Of a DNA stretch of 51,090 nt, positions 34,928-43,430 are shown piece after piece. The translations under genes and the position numbers were made by a program. Source of the DNA: Bacteroidales bacterium. GTDB taxonomy: Bacteria > Bacteroidota > Bacteroidia > Bacteroidales > P3. The notes under the pieces were generated by a model that was given only the letters and a program-made list of their open reading frames with translations, made no database searches and was not told where the DNA came from. Location: positions 1 through 51,090 of the forward strand of contig JAGCVD010000025.1 of the NCBI GenBank assembly GCA_017962545.1. Direction: 5' to 3'. Each line of letters begins with the position of its first letter. The stretch's first letter is position 1.

Positions 34928-35641
34928 ATGGAAAACAAAAAATGCCTCACGGTAAAAGAGTGGGCCAACGACGACAAACCCCGTGAAAAAATGCTGCTTT
35001 ACGGGAAAAAAGGACTTTCCAACACAGAACTCATAGCCATCCTTCTACGTAGTGGCCTCCCCGGCAAAACAGCCGTCGATGTGGCCAAAGAAATACTTAG
35101 TACCGCCGACAACAAACTAACGACACTCTCTCAATTGGACTACAGCCACTTGGCACACATCAAAGGTCTTGGCACCGCCAAAGTCACAACACTCATGGCG
35201 GCACTGGAACTCGGCTGGCGGATGCAGGGCGAAATCAGCGACTCTAACGAACTGATTCTAAACGACAGTACATCGATTTTCAACTATATGGCTCCCTTGA
35301 TGGTCGACCTTGACCACGAGGAGTTTTGGGTCGTATATATGTCCATTCGCAACAAAGTAATTACACGCCAGCGTATTGCCGTAGGTGGACAGACAGAAAC
35401 ACCTGTAGACATACGCATTATTTTCCGCAAAGCACTAGAAAACAAAGCCGTGCACATTGCCCTTCTACACAACCATCCCTCTGGAGGCCTGCACCCAAGC
35501 AGCATCGACTGCAAATTGACAAAGCAATTGGTAGAAGCAGGCAATCTACTTCAAATAAAAGTTACAGAGCACATTATCATTGCCCTCGGCGCCACTGGCA
35601 AAGCCGATTATTATAGTTTTCACGACAATGGACTGCTTTAA
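34928..35641 (+). CDS. radC: RadC family JAB/MPN-domain protein
   Basis: The 237-residue protein has an N-terminal helix-hairpin-helix region (LSNTELIAILLRSG, IKGLGTAKVTTLMAALELG) and a C-terminal JAB domain. The metal motif is HNHPSG (residues 181-186) with Asp194 in SSID, so the zinc-ligand set looks complete. RadC was named for DNA repair, but its biochemical role is unsettled. ATG at 34928 gives the usual family start; an earlier ATG at 34889 lies upstream of the expected RNA start. Its TAA overlaps the TAA of the convergent folB gene by three bases. Confidence 0.93.
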   Translation: MENKKCLTVKEWANDDKPREKMLLYGKKGLSNTELIAILLRSGLPGKTAVDVAKEILSTADNKLTTLSQLDYSHLAHIKGLGTAKVTTLMAALELGWRMQGEISDSNELILNDSTSIFNYMAPLMVDLDHEEFWVVYMSIRNKVITRQRIAVGGQTETPVDIRIIFRKALENKAVHIALLHNHPSGGLHPSSIDCKLTKQLVEAGNLLQIKVTEHIIIALGATGKADYYSFHDNGLL

Positions 35642-35991
35642 AGCACGGTTACCTCGACACTCACCGAGTCCATATGACCTCCTAGTGGAGGATTGAGCTT
35701 ACTAACCCGAACCACAACATTCTTGGTATCAGGAAACTGAGTCCTAACCACCTCCCCCACCCTGCGGGCCACATGCTCTAACAAGTGAGAGGGACTATCC
35801 ATCTCCCGTTTCACCACCTGATACACCTCAAGATAATCGACAGTATCTTCTATATTGTCAGATATTTCCGCTCTACTCGTATCAACTTCCATGCGAAGGT
35901 CGACCTGAAAGTGAGTACCGATGACCCGCTCCTGTTCAAAACAGCCATGATGGGCATAAAACCGCATGCCATTAATAGAAATAACTGACAT
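35638..35991 (-). CDS. folB: Dihydroneopterin aldolase
   Basis: This 117-residue cytoplasmic enzyme of folate synthesis cleaves dihydroneopterin to hydroxymethyl-dihydropterin and glycolaldehyde. Family signs are the start ISINGMRFYAHHGCFEQERVIG, NIEDTVDYLEVY in the middle, HLLEHVARRVGE, and the conserved lysine strand VRVSKLNPPLGG. The length is typical. It follows pheS by 12 bases and likely shares its transcript. Confidence 0.95.
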   Translation of the reverse strand: MSVISINGMRFYAHHGCFEQERVIGTHFQVDLRMEVDTSRAEISDNIEDTVDYLEVYQVVKREMDSPSHLLEHVARRVGEVVRTQFPDTKNVVVRVSKLNPPLGGHMDSVSVEVTVL

Positions 35992-36003
35992 GTTACAAGG
36001 TTG

Positions 36004-37044
36004 TTAAATGATATTATCAAACTGATGCAGGAAGCGAAGGTCATTCTCAAAGTAGAGACGAAGGTCGCGGATTTGATATTTGAGCATCGCCATACGCTCC
36101 ACACCCATACCAAGAGCGAAACCTGTATACTCCTTGCTGTCAATGCCGCAGGCATCGAGCACGTTGGGATCCACCATACCACAGCCTAGTATCTCTAGCC
36201 AGCCTGTGCCCTTGCAAATATTACAACCCTTGCCACCACAAATGTTACACGAGATATCCATCTCGGCACTCGGCTCGGTGAATGGGAAATAACTGGGTCT
36301 CAGTCGTATTTGTGTATCGGGGCCAAACATTTCCTTGGCGAAGTAAAGCAGTGTCTGCTTCAAGTCAGCAAAGGTGACTTTCTTATCAACATAGAGAGCC
36401 TCTACCTGATGGAATATACAATGCGCACGGGCACTAATGGCCTCATTCCTAAACACTCGACCTGGAGCGATGATACGTATCGGGGGCTTATGCGTCTCCA
36501 TCACACGCACTTGCACCGACGAGGTATGCGTGCGCAATGCTACATCCTGCTTACCCTCCTCTTTCTCAACAAAGAAGGTATCCTGCATGTCACGAGCAGG
36601 ATGGTCGGGCGGGAAGTTCAGCGCCGAGAAAAGATGCCAATCGTCCTCTATCTCCACTGACTCCTCTACAGTAAAACCTATGCGAGCAAAGATTTCGGCA
36701 ATCTCATTCATCGTCACCGAAAGTACATGGCGGCTGCCATGCTGCACAAAGTCGGCAGGCATGGTAAGATCATGGGTATCATTTAGTTCCGGGGCTTGCT
36801 CGACATAATTCTTCCACTCTTCCACTTTGGCCTGCGCCGCATTCTTCAACTGGTTGAGGGCGATACCTATCTCTTTCTTTTGGTCTCCAGGCAATGCTTT
36901 GAACTGCTCAAAAAGCTCGTTCATAATACCTTTGCGGCCAAGGAAACGCACACGGAACTGCTCCACCTCGGCAGCTTTATCCTTAAAGTCTTCGATACGG
37001 GCATTCCGTATCTCCTCAATGTACTGCGAAATAAGATTCTTCAT
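36004..37044 (-). CDS. pheS: Phenylalanine-tRNA ligase alpha subunit
   Basis: This 346-residue class II aminoacyl-tRNA synthetase subunit, with PheT elsewhere, charges tRNA-Phe. An N-terminal helical arm (residues 1-90) is followed by the catalytic core: FFVEKEEGKQDVALRTHTSSVQVRVM (motif 1-2 region), GRVFRNEAISARAHCIFHQVE (motif 2) and GLGMGVERMAML..IRDLR (motif 3). A four-cysteine cluster, CNICGGKGCNICKGTG, sits before motif 3. It precedes folB and follows the cyclophilin gene by 15 bases, making a likely three-gene operon. Confidence 0.97.
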   Translation of the reverse strand: MKNLISQYIEEIRNARIEDFKDKAAEVEQFRVRFLGRKGIMNELFEQFKALPGDQKKEIGIALNQLKNAAQAKVEEWKNYVEQAPELNDTHDLTMPADFVQHGSRHVLSVTMNEIAEIFARIGFTVEESVEIEDDWHLFSALNFPPDHPARDMQDTFFVEKEEGKQDVALRTHTSSVQVRVMETHKPPIRIIAPGRVFRNEAISARAHCIFHQVEALYVDKKVTFADLKQTLLYFAKEMFGPDTQIRLRPSYFPFTEPSAEMDISCNICGGKGCNICKGTGWLEILGCGMVDPNVLDACGIDSKEYTGFALGMGVERMAMLKYQIRDLRLYFENDLRFLHQFDNII

Positions 37045-37059
37045 CTGTCTTTATGTAGT

Positions 37060-37743
37060 TTATTTGATCACTTTGACGCTGAGTATTCTTACATCTTCCA
37101 CCGGACGGTCGGCCATACCAGTCTTTACGGCAGCAATCTTATCCACAACATCCATACCTTCAACCAATTGTCCAAAGACAGTATAGTCGCCGTCAAGGTG
37201 AGGCGTACCACCTACCGTGGTATATACTTTACGTTGTTCTTCTGTGAATGTTTTACCATAACGCTGCGCCATCATATCCAAGGTTCTGACATCCCACACT
37301 TGTCCTTGAACTATGTAAAACTGGGAAGCCGACGATTCTTTCCTTGGATTCACATTATCTCCCTGGCGGGCAGCACACAAGGCGCCTTTTTGATGGAAGT
37401 GATTCTTCTTAAACTCCGCAGGTACTGTGTAACCTAACGTACCGTCTCCAAGCATCTGGCCTGGACGCGCATGACGCGATTGTGGGTCGCCACCTTGTAT
37501 CATAAAGTTCTTAATGACCCTATGGAACAATAAGCTGTCATATGTATGTTCATTGACCAATTTCAGGAAATTGTCACGGTGCTGAGGGGTGTCGTTGAAC
37601 AGCACGAAGACCATACGACCCTCTGTAGTGACCATTTCTACACGAACCTCTTTATCCTTGTTTTTACTCTGTGCCACAACCGATTGTGGTATTCCCAAAC
37701 TTAACGCCAGTAAAAAAAACGCGGCAAAAGTGATTTTTTTCAT
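37060..37743 (-). CDS. Exported cyclophilin-type peptidyl-prolyl isomerase
   Basis: The 227-residue protein has a signal peptide (MKKITFAAFFLLALSLG...VVAQ) and one cyclophilin domain. The active-site set is present: FHRVIKNFMIQGGDP with Arg75, then GALCAARQGD..NPRKESSASQFYIV. It speeds proline isomerisation during protein folding in the periplasm. The N-terminus up to about residue 33 is a lysine-rich spacer. It lies 15 bases before pheS. Confidence 0.95.
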   Translation of the reverse strand: MKKITFAAFFLLALSLGIPQSVVAQSKNKDKEVRVEMVTTEGRMVFVLFNDTPQHRDNFLKLVNEHTYDSLLFHRVIKNFMIQGGDPQSRHARPGQMLGDGTLGYTVPAEFKKNHFHQKGALCAARQGDNVNPRKESSASQFYIVQGQVWDVRTLDMMAQRYGKTFTEEQRKVYTTVGGTPHLDGDYTVFGQLVEGMDVVDKIAAVKTGMADRPVEDVRILSVKVIK

Positions 37744-37764
37744 TATTTATTAGAATATTTTTAC

Positions 37765-37786
37765 TAATTTTGCAACTGCAAAAGTA
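37765..37786. promoter_or_regulatory. Divergent -7 elements for the cyclophilin and the lipoprotein genes
   Basis: TAATTTTG on plus (37765-37772) faces the lipoprotein at 37828, and TACTTTTG on minus (37779-37786) faces the cyclophilin start at 37743. Both fit TAnnTTTG; clear -33 TTTG partners are lacking. Confidence 0.4.
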
Positions 37787-37827
37787 AGAAGAAAATTAGA
37801 CATAATAAGACAAAAAAACACACTTTT

Positions 37828-38208
37828 ATGAAGAAAAAAATCAACCGTCTGTGCCTACTGCTGTTTATCAGTCTCTTACCCACGGTATTATTCATCTCTT
37901 GCGACAAAGATACCAATTGCTATTTGGACGTTATCGTAATTGACGAGGCTACCAAAAACCCTCTTTCGGGCGTGACTGTTGAACTATACCAAAACAATTG
38001 CGACGAAAACGAATATAACTACCGTCGAGGCGTCACCGACGCCAAAGGAAACTTTTCCACTTTCTTTGAGGCTCCTGGCATCTTCTCCATCAAAGCCACC
38101 CTCAACCTCGAGGAGGGCGGCTATCGCCAAGGTAATGGCACGGTGCGTACCGTTGAAGGAGAAACCAAGACCGCCACAGTCGTACTCAGCAGTCACGTAG
38201 ACTATTAA
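37828..38208 (+). CDS. Small lipoprotein with carboxypeptidase-regulatory-like fold
   Basis: The 126-residue product has a lipobox ending ISC (Cys25) followed by DKDTN, a charged run near the acylated cysteine of the kind linked to surface export in this phylum. The rest is one beta-sandwich (VIVIDEATKNPLSGVTVELYQ, RGVTDAKGNFSTFFEAPGIFSIKATLN), as in CarboxypepD-regulatory-like domains. The ligand is unknown. The DUF4301 gene begins 12 bases after its stop and is probably cotranscribed. Confidence 0.8.
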   Translation: MKKKINRLCLLLFISLLPTVLFISCDKDTNCYLDVIVIDEATKNPLSGVTVELYQNNCDENEYNYRRGVTDAKGNFSTFFEAPGIFSIKATLNLEEGGYRQGNGTVRTVEGETKTATVVLSSHVDY

Positions 38209-38220
38209 TACCCATACAAC

Positions 38221-39747
38221 ATGGTATTTAACCCCACACAAGAAGACCTAGTTCAACTTAACGGACTAGGTCTTACTGTTGAAAAAGTACAGGAACAGAT
38301 AGACCACTTCAAAGAAGGTTTCCCAAAAACTCGCCTCGAAGCCGCCGCCACTCCTGCCAACGGCGGCATTCGCGTGCTCGACGACAAGGAGATAACACAC
38401 TACGAACAACTCTACCGTAGCCTCGGCAAGGACATCAAAATTCTCAAATTTGTCCCCGCCTCCGGCGCCGCCACACGCATGTTCAAAGACCTTTACGCCT
38501 TCACAGCCACCTACTTTGGTGTCAGCAACAATTTCGCAAACGAATTTCCCGACGTAAAGGTGTTCCTCGAGAACATACACTCTTTCGCCTTCTTCAGCGA
38601 TCTCAAGGCCTGCATGAAAAACGCCGACCTTGACATCGAAGACTACCTGCACCGCGGCGACTACTCTACTGTCATCAACTTCCTGCTCAAAGAACAATAC
38701 CTTGGCTACGGGAACCTGCCCAAAGCCCTGCTCAAATTCCATCGATATGGCGAGATGCAACGCACTCCGCTTGAGGAACATATCGCCGAAGGCGCTCTCT
38801 ACGCCCGTTGCTCTGACAGCACCGTCAACCTTCACTTCACCATCTCTCCAGAACACCGCAACGGCTTCCGCCGTAAACTCGCCGAAGTGAAACAATACTA
38901 CGAAAACAAATTCGGCATAAAACTCAAAGTAACGCTCTCGGAACAAAAGCATTACACCGACATCATCGCCGTTGACGAGCAGAACAACCCCCTGCGCGAC
39001 GAGGAGGGACGTCTCATCTTCCGCCCCGGCGGACACGGAGCTCTCATCGAGAACCTCAACGAACAGCACGCCGACCTTATCTTCATCAAGAATATCGACA
39101 ACGTGGTGCCCGACTGGATGAAGCATTCCACCGTCACTTACAAACAGGTCCTCGCCGGTATGCTCCTCGACCTCCGCACCAAGACTTTCGATATGCTGCG
39201 TACCCTCGACGGCAACCCCGACGATAATACGCTCCATAAGATAGCTCGCTTCGCCGAAGAAGAGCTAAACATCATGGTACCACCAACTTGTAATGCTAAA
39301 GACTTTCACGATTTGCTCAATCGGCCCATGCGTATCTGCGGCATGGTGAAAAACCTCGGCGAACCTGGTGGTGGCCCATTCTATACAATTGATTCCATGG
39401 GTCGTAGAAGTCTCCAAATAGTCGAGTCGGCCCAGGTAAACCACAACGATCTTCAGCAAGAAGCCATCTTCCAGGCTTCGACCCACTTCAACCCTGTCGA
39501 CCTCGTCTGCAGCGCCAAAGACTACCGCGGCCATTATTTCGACCTGCGCCGTTACGTCGACCCCATGACGGGCTTCATCAGCAAAAAAAGTAAAGGATCC
39601 CAAACGCTCAAATCCCAGGAACTGCCCGGCCTCTGGAATGGCGCTATGGCAAACTGGATTACTCTTTTTGTCGAAGTCCCCATCACCACCTTCAATCCCG
39701 TCAAGACGGTCAACGACCTCCTACGAAAAGAACATCGCGAAAGTTAA
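38221..39747 (+). CDS. DUF4301 family protein
   Basis: This 508-residue cytoplasmic protein belongs to a family found mainly in Bacteroidota and of unknown function. Residues 76-89, KFVPASGAATRMFK, resemble the nucleotide-binding start of sugar-nucleotidyltransferases. Other conserved stretches are RPGGHGALIENLN (about 268), DLIFIKNIDNVVPDWMK and MVKNLGEPGGGPFYTID, which recall UDP-sugar pyrophosphorylases. Transfer of a nucleotide to a sugar phosphate is therefore a fair but unproven guess. Its stop lies three bases from the stop of the convergent membrane gene. Confidence 0.85.
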   Translation: MVFNPTQEDLVQLNGLGLTVEKVQEQIDHFKEGFPKTRLEAAATPANGGIRVLDDKEITHYEQLYRSLGKDIKILKFVPASGAATRMFKDLYAFTATYFGVSNNFANEFPDVKVFLENIHSFAFFSDLKACMKNADLDIEDYLHRGDYSTVINFLLKEQYLGYGNLPKALLKFHRYGEMQRTPLEEHIAEGALYARCSDSTVNLHFTISPEHRNGFRRKLAEVKQYYENKFGIKLKVTLSEQKHYTDIIAVDEQNNPLRDEEGRLIFRPGGHGALIENLNEQHADLIFIKNIDNVVPDWMKHSTVTYKQVLAGMLLDLRTKTFDMLRTLDGNPDDNTLHKIARFAEEELNIMVPPTCNAKDFHDLLNRPMRICGMVKNLGEPGGGPFYTIDSMGRRSLQIVESAQVNHNDLQQEAIFQASTHFNPVDLVCSAKDYRGHYFDLRRYVDPMTGFISKKSKGSQTLKSQELPGLWNGAMANWITLFVEVPITTFNPVKTVNDLLRKEHRES

Positions 39748-39750
39748 CAT

Positions 39751-41124
39751 TTACAGTAAACAACACGGCTGAGCGGGCAGACGGAAATAACGTGGGTCAA
39801 GGGTTGAGTAATTCCACAAGCGGTTCCACGGAACAGCCAAGTAGGCGTCGGTGACGCCATAATCTGGATTGCCCTCGTCAAAAGCATCCTCCTCAAGGTA
39901 AAGGGTAACGGTGCCGTCAGGACCATCCAACGAACTGAGTATCAATGTTTCAAATGCCGTAGCCCAAGACTGCACAGGCCATTGGTATGCCTGTTGCGGA
40001 GCGACAAGTTTGCGACAGCCTTCGCGGCGTCCGCGTTCCACAATCTCCTGCAACCCGTCGAGACGGGCCCTGTAATGCTTTGAACTGTCGACAATCTTCC
40101 CGCAACTAGCCAGCAACAGGACAGCAAATGCTACTAACACAACCCGTTGAACACGTCGTGCCACCACTGGGAGTATCTCGCACACGACAGGAACCCCGGC
40201 GAAGAAGACAAGCGGCAGCCAAGCCCGCTCGATGGCAATGTTGCCAGCCTCGTCACGATAGACAATCACCGTCATGGCGATAAAGGCGAGATTAAACAGA
40301 ATTCCGTAGGATAATCTCATCCACTGACGATGACTCAGATGTACGCCCAACGCCACCACGTAGAGCGCCAGCGTGACAAACCATAGGAATGGCCTCACCA
40401 CAAGTCCACGCACAACATTTAACGACGTGATATGCCCAACGCTGTAACGTACGTCGACCATCGTTGGAATAAATGAAGCATCATGTCCGGAAATCATCGT
40501 CGAACGGACGATGACAGCAACCACGAGCATACCCGTCCCCACCCAAAACGGCACGGTGAGACGCATCCTGTTGTCAACCAGATGATAACCCAGTAGAAAC
40601 ACCACAAAGAACATGCCAATGGGGTGTATAAAGATGCAGGCCAACACCGCAAGTGCCACACCAAGGATGTGAAGCCATGAACGTGATGGATGTCGGAGAA
40701 GAGCCAGCAAAAGGGTGGCGTATATCATCAGCGAGAAGGTCTCGCTGATGGCATGGAAGAAGGTGTGACGGATGCAGAGCATCGGAAGCAACAGCAACAG
40801 CGCCAACGGGACATCCTTCACACGATAGGCGAGCAAAAGGAAAGCTACGTAGCCAAGCAACGGCGCCGCCACAGAGTAAAGAACGACAAGCAGCGGCAAA
40901 GGTAAGCCTAATTTGATACCGATGAGTGGCAGCAACTGGGTGACAGCCATAGTGTAGCGGTGGTCGTATATGACGAAGGTGCCTCGCTGTATCATCTCAA
41001 ACAACTGGGCTGCCGAGTCAATAAAAAGCACCCTCTCCTGTGCCAACACCACACTCAACGCTATGAGTATGAGGAATCCAAGATGTCCGAAAAGCCTACC
41101 TATTTCCGTTCCTTGCTGCTTCAT
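39751..41124 (-). CDS. Multi-spanning membrane protein, possibly GT-C type
   Basis: I do not recognise the exact family. The 457 residues contain about ten hydrophobic segments. An early loop, FIDSAAQLFEMIQRG, and an acidic residue after the first helix recall GT-C glycosyltransferases, which use lipid-linked sugars at the periplasmic side. A soluble tail of about 110 residues follows the last helix (SSKHYRARLDGLQEIVERGRREG). It overlaps the previous gene by 29 bases and is the last gene of a five-gene set beginning with an M16 protease. Confidence 0.6.
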   Translation of the reverse strand: MKQQGTEIGRLFGHLGFLILIALSVVLAQERVLFIDSAAQLFEMIQRGTFVIYDHRYTMAVTQLLPLIGIKLGLPLPLLVVLYSVAAPLLGYVAFLLLAYRVKDVPLALLLLLPMLCIRHTFFHAISETFSLMIYATLLLALLRHPSRSWLHILGVALAVLACIFIHPIGMFFVVFLLGYHLVDNRMRLTVPFWVGTGMLVVAVIVRSTMISGHDASFIPTMVDVRYSVGHITSLNVVRGLVVRPFLWFVTLALYVVALGVHLSHRQWMRLSYGILFNLAFIAMTVIVYRDEAGNIAIERAWLPLVFFAGVPVVCEILPVVARRVQRVVLVAFAVLLLASCGKIVDSSKHYRARLDGLQEIVERGRREGCRKLVAPQQAYQWPVQSWATAFETLILSSLDGPDGTVTLYLEEDAFDEGNPDYGVTDAYLAVPWNRLWNYSTLDPRYFRLPAQPCCLL

Positions 41125-42481
41125 AATCAGGTTCTTCTAAGAGTGACGCAAATGTTCCCGAGGGGTGGGTACGGAAGAAAGAGTCGAAATAGGCCGCCCT
41201 CGTCATCGAATCCCAATGGATGGAGCCATAGATATAACGGACGTTATGGAATGCCGACAACCCTGCCGTCGCCACCAAAAGAACAAGTAACACCCAGCGC
41301 AACAACACTTTACGCGAAGCCACCCATTCTATCCAGGCCGCCAAGGGAATAGCCAGCACAGCATAACTCTCGATGAGGGCACGCAAACCACAGCTGCCGC
41401 CGTACCACCAGCACCACCACGAGAAGACCACATAGAGATTCAGCACGAAGAAGACGACGATACCCCAGAAATGGGCTCTGTGACGGCGCCACAGCGGCAC
41501 AAGACCCGTCAACGCGAAAATCATCACAGGAGTGTATACCAACCAGCCCTTACGGAAACCGAAGAGACCTTCCACCAGCTTGGGGTTGCCAAAGAAGAAG
41601 CGCTCGCTACTGCCGTAAGAATAGTAGAACAGATGCCCTGTAACAGCATGCCAATAAACCATTTGCGGCACCCAGACAAGGATTATGGCAACGGCCAACA
41701 AGAGTATCTTCCACCAAGAGGCCGTCATCAGACGCCATTTCTCCAGAAAAGAGTCTTTCGAGTGAACTCCATAAAGCAGGAAATAGATGACCACCAGCGC
41801 ATTGGTAGGACGCACAAGGCTGATCAACCCCAACGTCAATCCAATCCCCACAGAGCATCCCCATGAGGGAGCTGTATTCCCTACCACGGAGACACGTCCA
41901 TGCCACAACTCGGTGAGTAGCGCAAACAACGCGAACAGGAAGAAGCTGAAAGCATGCGACATAGGAGCCTCATAGAGGCTATACCAGTAGAGGTTGGTGC
42001 AGAGCGCCACAATCATCAACGTGACGGCAGTAATCCATTCGGGGAAATGACGCAACAACAACCTGCGTAACAACAAAAGTCCCAGAACAGTATAGCAAAG
42101 ACCAGCCAATATCAAGGCAAAGGCATAAGGCACCGAGAATCCATCAGCCGGATAGCCCAACAGGGGCGCCGTCACATGTGCCGCAAGGAAGAATGGGCAG
42201 TACATGATACTCAAGCCCATGGAAGTCTTGATTACCTTGCTGCCATCGGCCAACGTCTCAGGCCAGTAGGTGCCTATATGCTCATGTTCGGTAAACGACA
42301 GCGTGAGGTCGTGCTCAATAAAGGCAGCAGGCAGATAGGAGTAGTACGAGACCACATCCCAGGCGATAACCCGCTCGGGGGTGCTGTAACGATGATTGTT
42401 GAACATGCGCAACAGCAGAAAGGCGGCTATCAAAATGACAACCACACAGCTAAGGCTGACTGTTCTGCTTTTCATTCTCAT
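41096..42481 (-). CDS. Multi-spanning membrane protein resembling GT-C glycosyltransferases
   Basis: The 461-residue protein has about eleven hydrophobic segments. The first loop contains WDVVSYYSYLPAAFIEHDL, and a long loop (FTEHEHIGTYWPETLADGSKV) follows, an order seen in membrane mannosyl- and arabinosyl-type transferases. Acceptor and sugar are unknown. Its start overlaps the GT2 stop as ATGA (42478-42481). A supply of lipid-linked sugar by the adjacent GT2 fits this kind of protein. Confidence 0.7.
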   Translation of the reverse strand: MRMKSRTVSLSCVVVILIAAFLLLRMFNNHRYSTPERVIAWDVVSYYSYLPAAFIEHDLTLSFTEHEHIGTYWPETLADGSKVIKTSMGLSIMYCPFFLAAHVTAPLLGYPADGFSVPYAFALILAGLCYTVLGLLLLRRLLLRHFPEWITAVTLMIVALCTNLYWYSLYEAPMSHAFSFFLFALFALLTELWHGRVSVVGNTAPSWGCSVGIGLTLGLISLVRPTNALVVIYFLLYGVHSKDSFLEKWRLMTASWWKILLLAVAIILVWVPQMVYWHAVTGHLFYYSYGSSERFFFGNPKLVEGLFGFRKGWLVYTPVMIFALTGLVPLWRRHRAHFWGIVVFFVLNLYVVFSWWCWWYGGSCGLRALIESYAVLAIPLAAWIEWVASRKVLLRWVLLVLLVATAGLSAFHNVRYIYGSIHWDSMTRAAYFDSFFRTHPSGTFASLLEEPDYEAARNGNR

Positions 42482-43422
42482 CGTTTGTCGAAGGGATTGG
42501 GGGCCGAGATATCATACTGCGCCGCCGCCAGAAGCATCTGGAAACCAAGGACGAAGGTAAGCACCGCCACCATAATGGTACCCGTGGGCGACGGACAGCT
42601 GAGCGAAGCGTAGTGTATCCAGTTGGCCAAACCGAAGACAAGGCCGAAGAGGAACGACGGCAGGCCCACAAGGATGTAGAGCGAACAGATATTGAAATCG
42701 TAGACGAAATAGCTCAGGTGGAGACGGCGCAGCCAGGCGGCAACAAGACGCGGCGGGAAAGAGAACAACGTCTTGCCGATGCTGAGGTTGGAATGCTCGT
42801 CGGCATAAATGGCCGGCATCGACACTTCCCTGATGCGGGCGCCGACATAGTGCATCTCGATGAGCATGGAACTCTCGAAGAAGTAACGGTCGGCCAGACG
42901 GTCGAGGTCCATCCGGCGGAGCGTCTCGGTACGGATGGCAAAGAATCCGTTGACGGGGTCGCTGACGTTCCAATAGCCCGAAGCAGCTTTCACCATGAAG
43001 CCCACCCCCATATTGCCGATGCGGCGGATGGCAGGCATGCGGCGCAACATACGACGGTCGAAGAGACGGTTGCCCTTGGCAAAGTCGCCCTCCTGCAGCG
43101 CCTCCACCAACGAGGCGATATAGGTGGCGTCCATCTGTCCGTCACCGTCAATCTTCACCACCACGTCGACATTCATCTCCATAGCCTTGCGGAAAGCCGT
43201 CTTCATGGCACCGCCAACACCTTTGTTCTCTGCATGGTGGATTGCCACCACCCTACCGCCGTCGGCCAAGCGGTCCACAAGTGCGGGAGTGCCGTCGGTC
43301 GAGCAGTCGTCGACCAGCATAAGGGTGTCCACAAACTCCGGAACGCCTGCTACCACCCGCTCGAGGTGCTCCTCGACATGATAACAGGGAATGGCGACAG
43401 CTATTTTCTGATTATTCAGCAT
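42478..43422 (-). CDS. Glycosyltransferase family 2, polyprenol-phosphate-sugar synthase type
   Basis: The 314-residue protein has a GT-A domain and C-terminal membrane helices. Donor-binding motifs are IPCYHVEEHL (11-20), DDCSTDGT (38-45) and DGDGQMD (92-98, DXD region), then GFFAIRTETLRRM. Two to three helices lie after about residue 225. Relatives such as DPM1 and GtrB make polyprenol-phosphate sugars for GT-C enzymes, which fits the three GT-C-like neighbours. ATG at 43422 is used; a TTG at 43434 would overlap the preceding gene. Confidence 0.9.
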   Translation of the reverse strand: MLNNQKIAVAIPCYHVEEHLERVVAGVPEFVDTLMLVDDCSTDGTPALVDRLADGGRVVAIHHAENKGVGGAMKTAFRKAMEMNVDVVVKIDGDGQMDATYIASLVEALQEGDFAKGNRLFDRRMLRRMPAIRRIGNMGVGFMVKAASGYWNVSDPVNGFFAIRTETLRRMDLDRLADRYFFESSMLIEMHYVGARIREVSMPAIYADEHSNLSIGKTLFSFPPRLVAAWLRRLHLSYFVYDFNICSLYILVGLPSFLFGLVFGLANWIHYASLSCPSPTGTIMVAVLTFVLGFQMLLAAAQYDISAPNPFDKR

Positions 43423-43430
43423 GAATGGTA

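Noticed and set aside
41096-41124. Overlap of two membrane genes as a sign of a frameshifted single gene
   Set aside because: Both products have complete sets of membrane segments with their own N-terminal region, and overlaps are common in this operon.
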